Below, piece by piece: positions 34,037 to 43,408 of a stretch of 64,000 bases of DNA (positions within the stretch are counted from its first letter, which is position 1; every line of letters starts with the position of its first letter). The stretch comes from Streptosporangium sp. NBC_01495 (GTDB lineage: Bacteria > Actinomycetota > Actinomycetes > Streptosporangiales > Streptosporangiaceae), in NCBI RefSeq assembly GCF_036250735.1, contig NZ_CP109430.1:9982001-10046000 (forward strand), written 5' to 3'. Below the pieces are notes generated by a model. That model was given only the letters and a program-made list of their open reading frames with translations. It did not search any database and was not told where the DNA came from. The position numbers and the translations under genes are program-made.

Positions 34037-35116
34037 TTAGCGCTCGACCTCGCCGCGGATGAACTTCTCCACGTAGTCGCGTGCCTCGTCGTCGGAGTAC
34101 TGCTCCGGCGGTGACTTCATGAAGTACGAGGAGGCGGACAGGATCGGCCCGGCGATGCCCCGGTCAAGAGCGATCTTGGCGGCGCGTACCGCGTCGATGA
34201 TGATGCCGGCGGAGTTGGGGGAGTCCCAGACCTCCAGCTTGTACTCCAGGTTGAGGGGAGTGTCGCCGAAGGACCTGCCCTCCAGGCGCACGTACGCCCA
34301 CTTGCGGTCGTCGAGCCACGGCACGTGGTCCGACGGGCCGATGTGCACGTCGGCCTTCTGCATCTCGTGCGGGATCTGCGAGGTGACCGACTGGGTCTTG
34401 GAGATCTTCTTGGACTGCAGGCGCTTGCGCTCCAGCATGTTCATGAAGTCCATGTTGCCGCCGAAGTTCAGCTGGTAGGTGCGGAGCAGCTCGACACCGC
34501 GGTCCTCGAACAGCTTGGCCATCACGCGGTGCGTGATGGTCGCCCCGACCTGCGACTTGATGTCGTCGCCGACGATCGGGACCCCGGCGTCGACGAACTT
34601 CTGGGCCCACGTGGGGTCGGAGGCGATGAACACCGGCAGCGCGTTGACGAACGCGACCTTCGCGTCGAGGGCGCACTGGGCGTAGAAGCGGTCGGCCTCC
34701 TCCGAGCCCACCGGCAGGTAGGAGACGAGGACGTCCACCTTGCTGTCCTTGAGGACCTGGACGACGTCGACCGGCGTCTCGTCGGACTCCTCGACCATCT
34801 CCCGGTAGTACTCGCCGAGGCCGTCGAAGGTGGGGCCACGCTGCACCGTGATGCCGAGCGGCGGCACGTCGCAGATCTTGATCGTGTTGTTCTCCGAGGC
34901 CACGATCGCCTCGGACAGGTCACGCCCGACCTTCTTGGCGTCCACGTCGAACGCCGCGACGAACTCCACGTCGCCGACGTGGTAGTCGCCGAACTTGACG
35001 TGCATCAGGCCCGGCACCCGGGCACCGGGGTCGGCGTCCCGGTAGTAGTGCACGCCCTGAATGAGCGACGTGGCACAGTTGCCTACACCGACAATGGCTA
35101 CGCGCACCGAACCCAT
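34037..35116 (-). CDS. ino1: Inositol-3-phosphate synthase
   Basis: NAD-dependent conversion of glucose-6-phosphate to 1L-myo-inositol 1-phosphate, the entry to phosphatidylinositol and mycothiol. The 359-residue protein opens with the nucleotide-binding [12 protein letters not shown] (10-21). It carries [25 protein letters not shown] and [18 protein letters not shown], all signatures of the short bacterial enzyme. ATG 35116 follows GGGGAG. It lies 30 bp after the PadR regulator on the same strand, so both are likely repressed from the operator at 35842-35868. Confidence 0.95.
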   Translation of the reverse strand: MGSVRVAIVGVGNCATSLIQGVHYYRDADPGARVPGLMHVKFGDYHVGDVEFVAAFDVDAKKVGRDLSEAIVASENNTIKICDVPPLGITVQRGPTFDGLGEYYREMVEESDETPVDVVQVLKDSKVDVLVSYLPVGSEEADRFYAQCALDAKVAFVNALPVFIASDPTWAQKFVDAGVPIVGDDIKSQVGATITHRVMAKLFEDRGVELLRTYQLNFGGNMDFMNMLERKRLQSKKISKTQSVTSQIPHEMQKADVHIGPSDHVPWLDDRKWAYVRLEGRSFGDTPLNLEYKLEVWDSPNSAGIIIDAVRAAKIALDRGIAGPILSASSYFMKSPPEQYSDDEARDYVEKFIRGEVER

Positions 35117-35146
35117 GGCACTCGCTCCCCTTTGTTCTCTCAGTGA

Positions 35147-35821
35147 TCAGTTCTCTTCCGGGGTGGCGTGCCGCCCCGTCGTACCCGTCCCTGGCGCGGG
35201 CGCCCTGGACGTCTCATCTCGCGCGGGTCGCCGTTCCCCCTCCGGCGGCGACGCTCGCCGTTCGGTGGCGATCAGCTCATTCAACCAGCGCACTTCGCGT
35301 TCGACCGACTCCAGGCCGTGACGTTGGAGCTCGAGGGTGTAGCTGTCCAGCCGCTCGCGCGTACGGGCGAGTGCCGTGCGCACGCCGTCCAGACGCTCCT
35401 CGAGCCGGCTGCGGCGGCCTTCGAGGATGCGCAGGCGCACCTCGGCCTCGGTGTGCCTGAAGAAGGCGAAGTGCACGCCGAAGCTCTCGTCCTCCCAGGC
35501 GGACGGACCGGCCTGGGTGAGGAGCTCCTGCAGGCGTTCCTTGCCCTCCGCGGTCAGTTTGTAGACGATCTTCGAACGGCGGCCGGGGAGCACGATGGCG
35601 CTGTCGGCGGCCGTGGTGGCCGCGGCGGCCTCGCCGTCTTCGACGATCAGCCCGTCGGTGAGCAACTGACGGAGGCAGGGGTAGAGCGAGCCGTAGGAGA
35701 ACGCCCGAAACATACCGAGCAGGGCATTGAGCCGTTTGCGCAGCTCATAGCCGTGTAGCGGGGTCTCGTGCAACGACCCGAGCACGGCCAGCTCCAGCAC
35801 GCCGCCACGTCCGCCGGCCAC
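35147..35821 (-). CDS. PadR-family transcriptional regulator
   Basis: 224 residues from GTG 35821 after GAGAGGTGG. The N-terminal winged helix (LELAVLGSLHETPLHGYELR, FSYGSLYPCLRQLLTDGLIV, KIVYKLTAEGKERLQELL) is classic PadR. The C-terminal part (about 115-195) is a long helical dimerisation region (LEGRRSRLEERLDGVRTALA). A disordered tail follows. Between wing strands there is an Ala/Thr-rich insertion. It heads the operon with ino1 and probably represses both through the perfect inverted repeat in front of it. The inducer is unknown. Confidence 0.88.
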   Translation of the reverse strand: MAGGRGGVLELAVLGSLHETPLHGYELRKRLNALLGMFRAFSYGSLYPCLRQLLTDGLIVEDGEAAAATTAADSAIVLPGRRSKIVYKLTAEGKERLQELLTQAGPSAWEDESFGVHFAFFRHTEAEVRLRILEGRRSRLEERLDGVRTALARTRERLDSYTLELQRHGLESVEREVRWLNELIATERRASPPEGERRPARDETSRAPAPGTGTTGRHATPEEN

Positions 35822-35841
35822 TGGAAACCACCACCTCTCGC

Positions 35842-35868
35842 GTCGATGTATCGAACCGATACATCGAC
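35842..35868. promoter_or_regulatory. Inverted-repeat operator before the PadR-ino1 operon
   Basis: Arms GTCGATGTATCG (35842-35853) and CGATACATCGAC (35857-35868) are perfect over 12 bp with an AAC spacer. It is 21 bp upstream of the PadR start codon. The ATGTATC/GATACAT core fits PadR-type operators. Confidence 0.8.
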
Positions 35869-36200
35869 AGGATACGTCCATCCAACATAAGGCTGCAATC
35901 AGCGACTTTCCCAAGAGGTTGGGAGCAAACGAAAAAAAGCCGTAGTCTGACGCTTATGTGGTCACAGCAGGCGGTGGTGGGACACGGCCCCCACGCGGCG
36001 TGGACCGCTTTTCAATACCGGGAATCCCACGTCAACGTGGGAGAGGTCTGCCAAGGTTGTTGCTGGAACCACCTGACGATCTCGTTCGTCCCCGGGAATG
36101 GAGATCCACCCGAATAGGCCGGCTACCAGTGAGCCAAGGCGGCGAGATCTCCGGTGATCAGGAGGTAGTCTCGCCCGCCTGCACGCCGTCGTAGACCCCG
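35869..36200. other. Divergent promoter region between PadR and PBP genes
   Basis: Non-coding and locally AT-richer (35870-35960). Apart from the PadR operator I find no repeated element. It should contain the promoters for both directions. Confidence 0.4.
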
Positions 36201-39197
36201 ATGACCAAACGAGGACGCGTGAGTTACAGCCACAGCAATGACCCGGAGTCGGACGGGCGCCAGGAGGGCGCCGATGGGTCGGCTCGCCAGGGGCGGCGCC
36301 GTCGCTCAAGCCCAGGAGCCGCTCCCCGTGCAGTTCCCCCTTCGCAAAACCCCCAAACCGGCGCGAGCTGGGATTCTCCCCGGCAGGCACCGCAGGCCCG
36401 GCCGCCGCAGGCGGCGGGAGCCGATCCCCGGACCGCGATGATGCCTCAGGGCGGGATGCCCTATCCCGGTGGCGCGTCCCAGCAGCCTGGCGGACCGCCC
36501 CGGCGCGACGCGGGCGCCCCCGGTGGCATGCCTCCACGCGGCCCCGAACAGCGCGGCCCCGAACAGCGCGGCCCCGAACAGCGTGGGGCCGAACAGCGGG
36601 GCGGCGAACAGCGTGGGGCCGAGCAGCGCGGCGGCGAGATACGCCGCCGCGACACCGACCCGACCGGCCGCCGCGCCGAGGCCGCCTTCGAGGACACCCA
36701 GGCGATGCTCGCCGCCCAGGCGGGCGGCGGGCGTTCCGCCGGCCCGAGACCGGGCGAGGGCGGGCGCAGGCGTCGCGGGCGCGGGGCGAGCGGTCCCGCC
36801 GCGGGTGGACCCGGCGGCCCCGAGGGGCCCGGGGGACCTGGGGGACAGGGTCCCGATGACGGCGACGACGAGCCCCAGGTCAAGAGATGGACGCGCTTCC
36901 TGCCCAACTGGAAGATCGTCATGGCCAGCTTCGTGGTTCTCAGCGCGGGCGTCTTCGGCATGATCGCGGTGGCCTACGCCAACACGCCCATCCCCTTGTC
37001 CACGCAGGCCAGCGTGGACGACCGGGGCAGCGTCATCTACTACCGCGACAAGAAGACCCCGATCGCGCGCCTGGGCATCCAGCGCACCCCGGTGAAGCTC
37101 TCACAGGTTCCCAAGCACGTCCAGGACGCGGTGATCGCCCTGGAGAACCAGACCTTCCGCACCGACAGCGGCATCGACATCGCGGGCATGGCCCGCTCGC
37201 TCTGGAGCACCGTCAGCGGCACCCAGCTTCAGGGCGCCTCGACCATCACCCAGCAGATGGCGCGCGGCTACTACGACGGTCTCAGTGCGGAGGTCTCGAT
37301 CCAGCGAAAGATCAAGGAGATCTTCGTCGCGGTCAAGATCAGCAAGACGCTGGAGAAGGACCAGATCCTCGAGGAGTACTTCAACCTCGTCTACTTCGGT
37401 CGTAACGCGTACGGCATCCAGGCCGCGGCGAAGGCGTACTTCGGCAAGAACGTCGGCGAGCTGACCGTGCCGGAGGGCGCCTACCTGGCCGGCCGGATCC
37501 AGAACCCGACCACCTTCGACAACCAGGAGAAGGCCGGCAACTACGCCGCGACCAAGGAGCGGTTCGAGGCCGCGATCAGGAACATGGCGGAGCTCGATCC
37601 CGCCGCGTACGGCAAGTACGCGGGAAGCTCCTTCGAGGACCTGAAGTTCGAGAAGGTCAAGGTCGCGCAGACCTTCAAGGGTCTCAAGGGCTACATGCTC
37701 AACATCGTCTTCCGGGAGCTCAAGGCGCGGCACATCGAGCAGAGTGAGCTGGAGACCGAGGGCTACAAGGTCTACACCACCTTCGACAAGGGCATGATGG
37801 AGCAGGCGTACAAGGCGGTGAAGGCCCGCACCTCCGGCCTGGAGCCGACCATCCACGCCAGGGTGGCCTCGGTGGACCCGAAGAACGGCCGGGTGCTCGC
37901 CTTCTACAGCGGCGACGACTTCGTCAACGACTACAACAACCGCGCGTTCGACTCCACCAAGCAGGCGGCGTCGGCGTTCAAGCCCTACGTGCTCGCGGCC
38001 TGGCTGGAGAGCGGCAAGTCGCTCGACAGCCTGGTCGACGGCATGCGGACGATCAAGATGCCCGGCACCACCCCGATCAGCAACTCGGGGAACGCGGCGT
38101 TCGGGCCGATCGACATGGTCAAGGCCATGGCCAGCTCGGTCAACACTGTCTTCGTGCAGATGGGCGATGAGGTGAAGCTCGAAGAGGTGGCGAGGATCGC
38201 CAAGGAGGCGGGGGTCGGCGAGACGGCCAAGTACGACCCCCGCTACCAGGGCAAGAACGCGGTCGACTACGCGGTCGCCGAGCAGAAGTACCAGGTCACC
38301 ATCGGCAGTGCCTCGGTCACCGCGGTCGAGCAGGCCGCCGGTTACGGGATCTTCGCCAACGAGGGCAAGCACTTCAACTGGCACACCGTCACCAAGGTGA
38401 CCAAGGTCGACGGCACTCCCGTGCTGGACGAGCAGATCCACGAGAACCAGGTCATCACCGCCGAGTCCGCCGCCGACGCGACCGTCGCGCTCCAGGCCGT
38501 CGTCAGGGGCGGCACCGGTGGCGCCGCCAACATCGGCACCCGGCCGGTGGCAGGCAAGACCGGCACGAACAACGGCTACAAGGACGCCTGGTTCGTCGGC
38601 TTCACCCCGCAGCTCGTCACCGCGGTCGGCATGTCCAAGGATGTGCCCTACAACAAGGCCGGGACGCGCAAGCTCAAGGTCGACAAGTACGGCCTGCCGA
38701 ACCGGAAGCTCGACGACTCCAAGATCCTCTGGAAGGAGGAGCCCATGCCCTCCTTCATCGGGGGCGGCGGCACCCCGACCCAGATCTGGCACGACTACAT
38801 GCAGGCCGTGACCGCCAAGGACGAGGTCCTGCAGTTCCCGCCGAGGGCCAACAGCGGGGTACGGAACAACCTGGCCACGCCCAGCCCGACGCCCACCCCG
38901 ACGCCGACGATGGATGACACCAACCCCTTCCCCGACGAGAACGGTGACGACGGCGGCTGGCCGAACGACAACCCCGACGGCGGCGGCGAGACGGACCAGC
39001 CCGAGGGCCGCGAGTGCCTGCCCTGGGACGGCTCGTGCGACGTCGGCAACGACGGCGGCGGAGGCGACGGCGGTTCGGGCGACGAGCCGCCGATCGGCGA
39101 GATCGGGCAGGGCGGCGCGCCGGGCGCGGTCGGCGCCCCCGGCACGCCGGCCGCGGCCCTCGTGCCGACACCCACGGCGAGCGGACGACGTCCCTGA
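36201..39197 (+). CDS. Bifunctional penicillin-binding protein (glycosyltransferase-transpeptidase)
   Basis: A class A PBP of 998 residues. A long cytoplasmic N-terminus contains seven RG[PAG]EQ-type pentapeptides (113-147). A transmembrane helix follows at about 235-257 (IVMASFVVLSAGVFGMIAVA). The GT51 domain has ALENQTFRTDSGIDIAG and GASTITQQMARGYY. The transpeptidase has SxxK in QAASAFKPY, SxN in SSVNT and KTG in GKTGTNNGYKDAW. A Pro/Thr/Gly/Asp-rich tail ends the protein. ATG 36201 lacks a binding site; GTG 36219, after GAGGA, is a fair alternative. It is followed by two glycosyltransferases, the usual actinobacterial order. Confidence 0.93.
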   Translation: MTKRGRVSYSHSNDPESDGRQEGADGSARQGRRRRSSPGAAPRAVPPSQNPQTGASWDSPRQAPQARPPQAAGADPRTAMMPQGGMPYPGGASQQPGGPPRRDAGAPGGMPPRGPEQRGPEQRGPEQRGAEQRGGEQRGAEQRGGEIRRRDTDPTGRRAEAAFEDTQAMLAAQAGGGRSAGPRPGEGGRRRRGRGASGPAAGGPGGPEGPGGPGGQGPDDGDDEPQVKRWTRFLPNWKIVMASFVVLSAGVFGMIAVAYANTPIPLSTQASVDDRGSVIYYRDKKTPIARLGIQRTPVKLSQVPKHVQDAVIALENQTFRTDSGIDIAGMARSLWSTVSGTQLQGASTITQQMARGYYDGLSAEVSIQRKIKEIFVAVKISKTLEKDQILEEYFNLVYFGRNAYGIQAAAKAYFGKNVGELTVPEGAYLAGRIQNPTTFDNQEKAGNYAATKERFEAAIRNMAELDPAAYGKYAGSSFEDLKFEKVKVAQTFKGLKGYMLNIVFRELKARHIEQSELETEGYKVYTTFDKGMMEQAYKAVKARTSGLEPTIHARVASVDPKNGRVLAFYSGDDFVNDYNNRAFDSTKQAASAFKPYVLAAWLESGKSLDSLVDGMRTIKMPGTTPISNSGNAAFGPIDMVKAMASSVNTVFVQMGDEVKLEEVARIAKEAGVGETAKYDPRYQGKNAVDYAVAEQKYQVTIGSASVTAVEQAAGYGIFANEGKHFNWHTVTKVTKVDGTPVLDEQIHENQVITAESAADATVALQAVVRGGTGGAANIGTRPVAGKTGTNNGYKDAWFVGFTPQLVTAVGMSKDVPYNKAGTRKLKVDKYGLPNRKLDDSKILWKEEPMPSFIGGGGTPTQIWHDYMQAVTAKDEVLQFPPRANSGVRNNLATPSPTPTPTPTMDDTNPFPDENGDDGGWPNDNPDGGGETDQPEGRECLPWDGSCDVGNDGGGGDGGSGDEPPIGEIGQGGAPGAVGAPGTPAAALVPTPTASGRRP
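36537..36641. repeat. Seven 15-bp tandem repeats in the PBP gene
   Basis: Units such as CGCGGCCCCGAACAG encode RGPEQ three times, then RGAEQ, RGGEQ, RGAEQ and RGGEI, in the cytoplasmic tail. The in-frame period permits length variation without frameshift. Confidence 0.88.
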
Positions 39198-40504
39198 TGA
39201 AGAACCTCCTGTCGCCGCGGAGTTCGCTGCCCGAGTTCGGCATCCGGGCCATCCCGTACGTGCCCCTGGCCCTGTTCGCGGGGCTGGGGGCGGTCCTGGC
39301 CTGGTTCTGGAAGTGGCCGTGCCGCGTCGGCGGGGCGTGGAACCACGGGACCCTGCAGTTCACGAACTTCTGTTACACCGACATCTATCCCCTGTGGTGG
39401 AACGAGAAGCTCAACGAGGGCAAGGTCCCCTACTTCGACTATCCGGTCGAGTACCCCGTCGGCATCGGCGGGATCATGGAGTTCTTCCGCCGGATCGTCA
39501 CCAACATGAGCGACCCGGGGACGGCGTTCTACGACCTCACCGTCATCCTCATGGCGCTCTGCCTGGTCGTCGGCGTGCTGCTGATGGCCACGCTGGCCGG
39601 TCCCGCCAGGCGCTGGGACGCGCTCTGGTACGCCCTGGCCCCCGCGCTGATCCTCACCGCGTACATCAACTGGGACCTGGCGGCCAACGCCCTCGCGCTG
39701 GGCGCGCTGCTGGCCTGGTCGAAGCGGAAGCAGTGGCTCGCGGGCATCCTGCTGGGCCTGGCGATCGCCACCAAGTTCTACCCGCTGATGTTCCTCGGCC
39801 CGCTGTTCCTGCTGACGCTGCGCACCGGCAGATGGGTGCCGTTCCTCAAGACGATCGGCGGGGTCGCGGGCGCCTGGCTCGTCGTCAACGTGCCGATCAT
39901 GTACTTCGCCTTCGACGGCTGGAAGAGGTTCTACGTCTTCAGCCAGGAGCGGCCGGCCGACTGGGGCTCCATCTGGTACTTCTTCAACCAGAAGCAGTGG
40001 CCGATCCTGGGTGACTCCGAGCTCCTCGACAAGCTGGGCGTCGTCTCGCTCGCCGCGTTCTGCCTGGCGATCGCGGTGATCACCCTGACGGCCAAGACCC
40101 GTCCCCGCCTGATGCAGCTGTGCTTCCTCACCCTGGCGGCGTTCATGCTGACCAACAAGGTGTGGTCGCCGCAGTACGTGCTCTGGCTGATTCCCTTCGC
40201 GGTGCTGGCCAGGCCGGGCTGGAAGCCGATCGCGCTCTGGCAGCTCGCCGAGTGCTGGTACTTCTTCGCGATCTGGCTCTATCTCGTCGGCATCCAGCCG
40301 GGCAACGAGGCCCTGGGCATCGCGGGCGACACCTACTTCACCGCCGTGTGGGCCCGCGCGATCACCATCCTGATCATGATGGCGTTCGTCGTCCGGGACA
40401 TCTTCGTCCCGGACAGGGACGTGGTCCGCCAGGACGGGACCGACGACCAGGCGGGCGGCGTCTTCGACGGGGCACCCGACCGCTTCCGGCTCGCGCTCTC
40501 CTAG
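39197..40504 (+). CDS. GT87-type membrane mannosyltransferase
   Basis: A 435-residue polytopic membrane protein (about 10 segments) of the GT-C fold. ATG 39197 overlaps the PBP stop (TGATG). After the first segment comes a loop with FDYPVEYPVGIGGIMEFF carrying acidic residues. Segments such as LTAYINWDLAANALALGALL and IATKFYPLMFLGPLFLLTL follow, and VWSPQYVLWLIPFAVLARP is the GT87/PimE-like signature. Such enzymes use polyprenyl-phosphate-mannose outside the membrane to decorate phosphatidylinositol mannosides or proteins. The actual acceptor is not deducible. ino1 nearby makes the inositol for that lipid family. Confidence 0.82.
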   Translation: MKNLLSPRSSLPEFGIRAIPYVPLALFAGLGAVLAWFWKWPCRVGGAWNHGTLQFTNFCYTDIYPLWWNEKLNEGKVPYFDYPVEYPVGIGGIMEFFRRIVTNMSDPGTAFYDLTVILMALCLVVGVLLMATLAGPARRWDALWYALAPALILTAYINWDLAANALALGALLAWSKRKQWLAGILLGLAIATKFYPLMFLGPLFLLTLRTGRWVPFLKTIGGVAGAWLVVNVPIMYFAFDGWKRFYVFSQERPADWGSIWYFFNQKQWPILGDSELLDKLGVVSLAAFCLAIAVITLTAKTRPRLMQLCFLTLAAFMLTNKVWSPQYVLWLIPFAVLARPGWKPIALWQLAECWYFFAIWLYLVGIQPGNEALGIAGDTYFTAVWARAITILIMMAFVVRDIFVPDRDVVRQDGTDDQAGGVFDGAPDRFRLALS

Positions 40505-40552
40505 CGCCTCAGGAAGCGTCCGGCGGTCCGCCGAGATGACAGGGGGCACAGG

Positions 40553-41740
40553 GTGGGGCTGTTCAGCGAACGTCCGAGTCTGGCGGGCCGCCGAGGTGAT
40601 CCGGGACAATCCGACCTTGTGATCACTCCTCCCGCTCCTCCGCGCGACACCGCGACGGAAGGGCTGCTGCTCTGGCTGGCCTCCAGGCTGGGAATCGTCA
40701 TCCTGGTCGTCGTCGGTGCTCAGGCGCTGATGGAGGGGGACGCCGTACCGAAGCCGTTCCTGGAGCGCTGGCGCAACTGGGACGCCGGGCTTCTCATCAC
40801 CATCGCCGAGCACGGCTACGACGGCGCCCCGGGCAGCGAGCCCGACAAGGGGTTGCCCGCCTTCTTCCCCGGAATGCCGCTGATGCTCCGCGCGGTGCAT
40901 CTCGTGATCGACGACTGGACGCTCGCCGGGCTGCTGATCTCCTTCGTGGCCGGTGCCGTCGCGATGACGGCGCTCGCCAGGCTGGCCGAGTTCGAGGGAT
41001 CGCCGGAGGCCGGCCGGTGGGCGGTGCTGGCGCTGCTGCTCTGGCCGATGGCGGTGTTCCTGTTCGCGGGCTACAGCGAGTCGCTCTTCCTGGCCTTCGC
41101 CGTCCCCGCCTGGCTCGCGGCGCGTCAGGGCCGCTGGCCGCTCGCCGCGGCCCTGGCCGCGGGCGCCTCCTGCGTACGCATCACCGGCCTGTTCCTGGCC
41201 CTCGCGCTGCTCGTGGAGTTCGTCGCGCGCAGGCAGCCCGTACGGCGGGCGGGGTGGCTGCTCCTCCCGTTCGTGCCGCTCGCGCTCTACTCCGCCTACC
41301 AGTACTCCCGTACGGGCGACTGGCTGGCCTGGAAGACCGCGCAGGAGGCCGGCTGGGGGCGTCACATGGTGTGGCCCTGGGAGTCGCTGATCACGACCTG
41401 GAACGCGGCCATGGGCGAGGGGCGGTTCGCCTGGGCGTTCCGGTTGGAGATCGCGGGGGCGGTTGTCGGGATCGCACTCGTGCTGGTCCTGCTCTGTCTG
41501 CGGAGGTGGAGCGAGTTCGTCTACGTGGGGCTCCAGGTGGGCGCCCTGCTGTGCTCCGCCTACTACCTGTCGGTGCCGCGCTCGGCGCTGCTGTGGTGGC
41601 CGCTCTTCATCCTGATCGCCAAGGCGAGCAGCGGGCCGGCGCCGTGGCGACGATGGATCATCATCGTCTACGCCCTGGTGGTGGGCCCGTTGATGGCGCT
41701 CAACACGTTGATCTTCACCGACGGCGCCTGGGTGGGCTGA
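40553..41740 (+). CDS. PIG-V-like membrane mannosyltransferase
   Basis: 395 residues with about 9 membrane segments. ERWRNWDAGLLITIAEHGYD in the first outer loop (with the WD motif typical of PIG-V-type GT-C enzymes) and LPAFFPGMPLMLRAVH identify the family. MAVFLFAGYSESLFLAFAVP is also typical. The probable role is transfer of mannose from a polyprenyl carrier to an envelope glycolipid or protein. Start at GTG 40553; a second GTG at 40619 would give MITPPAPP. It is 48 bp after the GT87 gene and probably co-transcribed. Confidence 0.8.
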   Translation: MGLFSERPSLAGRRGDPGQSDLVITPPAPPRDTATEGLLLWLASRLGIVILVVVGAQALMEGDAVPKPFLERWRNWDAGLLITIAEHGYDGAPGSEPDKGLPAFFPGMPLMLRAVHLVIDDWTLAGLLISFVAGAVAMTALARLAEFEGSPEAGRWAVLALLLWPMAVFLFAGYSESLFLAFAVPAWLAARQGRWPLAAALAAGASCVRITGLFLALALLVEFVARRQPVRRAGWLLLPFVPLALYSAYQYSRTGDWLAWKTAQEAGWGRHMVWPWESLITTWNAAMGEGRFAWAFRLEIAGAVVGIALVLVLLCLRRWSEFVYVGLQVGALLCSAYYLSVPRSALLWWPLFILIAKASSGPAPWRRWIIIVYALVVGPLMALNTLIFTDGAWVG

Positions 41741-41791
41741 GCCGTGGGGACTCCCCCTTACCCACTCTTCGGAAAAAGTAATCCCATGAAG

Positions 41792-41812
41792 TTATCCACA
41801 GGCTGTGGATCA
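41792..41812. promoter_or_regulatory. Isolated DnaA-box pair
   Basis: Exact TTATCCACA at 41792-41800 and a reverse, two-mismatch copy (TGTGGATCA) at 41804-41812 in the gap between two convergent genes. Confidence 0.5.
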
Positions 41813-41939
41813 ATGTCCGCCGATGGGTCCGTCTCACCTCGGAGCCTCATCCGGGGTCTCGTCCCGGGAACCCCGTCCGGTGGCCCCTCCGGAACCTCGC
41901 GTGCGGCCTCGCCCTGGATTCCGAACGTGAACCCTCGTC

Positions 41940-42698
41940 CTAGAGCTTCGTCCTGAGGAAGGCGATGTCCTCGGCCTGGCCGTCGAAGGGGGTCTCCACC
42001 ACGATCGGCGCGTTCGCGCTCCGGCACACGCCCAGGATGAGCTCGGGGTCGATCTGGCCCGCGCCGAGACTCGCGTGCCGGTCGGCGCCGGAGTCGAAGG
42101 CGTCGCGCGAGTCGTTGCAGTGGACCAGGTCGATCCTGCCGGTGATCGCCATGACCCGCTCGACCACGTCCGCCAGGTCCTCGCCGCCCGCGTGGGCGTG
42201 GCAGGTGTCAAGACAGAAGCCCACGTCGAAGCCATCGAGCGCGTCCCACAGCCGGGCGACGCGCTCGAGCTTGCGCGCCATCGCGTTGCCGCCGCCCGCG
42301 GTGTTCTCGATGAGAACGGGGACCTCGTGCTCCTCCAGGCGCTCGAACACCTTGCGCCAGTTGTCGAAGCCCTTCTGCGGGTCGTCCCCGGCGTTCACGT
42401 GCCCGCCGTGGACGATCAGCCCCCGGGCGCCCAGCTCGGCCGCCGCCGCGAGGTGCGAGCTCAGCAGCTTGCGGCTGGGGATGCGCACCCGGTTGTTGGC
42501 GGTCGCCACGTTGATCACGTAGGGGGCGTGGACGTAGACCTCCACGTCCGAGTCCTTGATCTCCCGGGTCTTCTCGCCGATGACCGGGGCCTTCCACCCC
42601 TTCGGGTCACCGAGGAAGAACTGCACGACCTCGGCGCCGCGCGCCCTGGCATGCGCCAGCGGGTCGTCCTGGTCGACATGAGCTCCGATAAGCGGCAT
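41940..42698 (-). CDS. nfo: Endonuclease IV (AP endonuclease)
   Basis: A TIM-barrel zinc enzyme that nicks DNA 5' to abasic sites. From ATG 42698 (MPLIGAHVDQDDPLAHARAR) the protein is 252 residues. Zinc ligands fall in GLIVHGGHVNAGDDPQ, VLIENTAGGGNAMARK, VGFCLDTCHAHAGGED, IDLVHCNDSRDAFDSGADRH and IVVETPFDGQAEDIAFLR, all of which are in the right order. The frame is open to 42794, but the N-terminal extension is not conserved. It diverges from a small membrane protein gene. Confidence 0.9.
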   Translation of the reverse strand: MPLIGAHVDQDDPLAHARARGAEVVQFFLGDPKGWKAPVIGEKTREIKDSDVEVYVHAPYVINVATANNRVRIPSRKLLSSHLAAAAELGARGLIVHGGHVNAGDDPQKGFDNWRKVFERLEEHEVPVLIENTAGGGNAMARKLERVARLWDALDGFDVGFCLDTCHAHAGGEDLADVVERVMAITGRIDLVHCNDSRDAFDSGADRHASLGAGQIDPELILGVCRSANAPIVVETPFDGQAEDIAFLRTKL

Positions 42699-42794
42699 GT
42701 ATCCGAGAGTAGCCGTTTCAACGCCGAGGGCAGGGGCAGTCGCAGGTCGCGCCCCACCGCCCGCCCCCACGGGCCGACCCCCAAGGAGTTCCAA

Positions 42795-42980
42795 GTGGCT
42801 GCTCGCTATCGCAGAGGGATCAGTCTCATCGGCCTCATCTACATCCTGATCGGGATCTACGTCGCCTGGGTGTACGACTACATCACCCCCGCGCTCCTGA
42901 AGGACATCGCGGAGGCCCTGCTCGCCGTCTTCCTGTGGTTCCTCATCCTGCTGGGCGTGGACCTGCGTCTGGCCGGCTAG
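42795..42980 (+). CDS. Small membrane protein of unknown function
   Basis: 61 residues from GTG 42795, 5 nt after AAGGAG. It has two predicted membrane helices (GISLIGLIYILIGIYVAWVY and LLAVFLWFLILLGVDL) separated by DYITPALLKDIAEA. The N-terminus is basic (AARYRRG), placing it inside the cell. No named function; small two-helix proteins of this kind are common in actinomycetes. Confidence 0.7.
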   Translation: MAARYRRGISLIGLIYILIGIYVAWVYDYITPALLKDIAEALLAVFLWFLILLGVDLRLAG

Positions 42981-43090
42981 CCGTTCCCCGCCCGCGTGCC
43001 CCGCGCCGGTCCGGCCTTCAGGGTCTTCGGCGCCCTCACGGTCCTCACGGTCCGGTCTTCGCCGGTGTGGCCCTCGTCAGGTTCGGGACC

Positions 43091-43408
43091 CTACGGGAGG
43101 AAACCCCCGTGGCGGATGCCGAAGGCCACACCGACGAACGAGGCCACGATGCCCACGATGTTCAGCGCGCGCTCCGGCGTCGTCGCGGAGACGTACTGGG
43201 AGTAGAGGCCTCCGCAGAACCCCAGCACCCCCAGCCACGACGCGACGGAGTGCGCGGAGGGAACGAGCCCGGCCGCGAAGGCGATCAGCCCGCAGAGGAT
43301 CGTGCAGACGCTCAGCGCGTTCTCCAGGGGGTGGCGCCGCCCGTCGCTGTTCAGTCTGAACCGGAAACGCCTGCTCCGGTGGTGTCCGGACACATGAGGC
43401 ATCCTCAC
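43091..43408 (-). CDS. Small membrane protein of unknown function
   Basis: 105 residues from GTG 43408 or ATG 43402 (MPHVSGHHRSRRFRFRLN). A basic, Arg/His-rich N-terminus of 30 residues precedes three hydrophobic segments (ALSVCTILCGLIAFAAGLVP, SWLGVLGFCGGLYSQYV, IVGIVASFVGVAFGIRHGGF). AAGGGGG upstream supports the start. It diverges from rpsF. Function unknown. Confidence 0.65.
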   Translation of the reverse strand: MRMPHVSGHHRSRRFRFRLNSDGRRHPLENALSVCTILCGLIAFAAGLVPSAHSVASWLGVLGFCGGLYSQYVSATTPERALNIVGIVASFVGVAFGIRHGGFLP

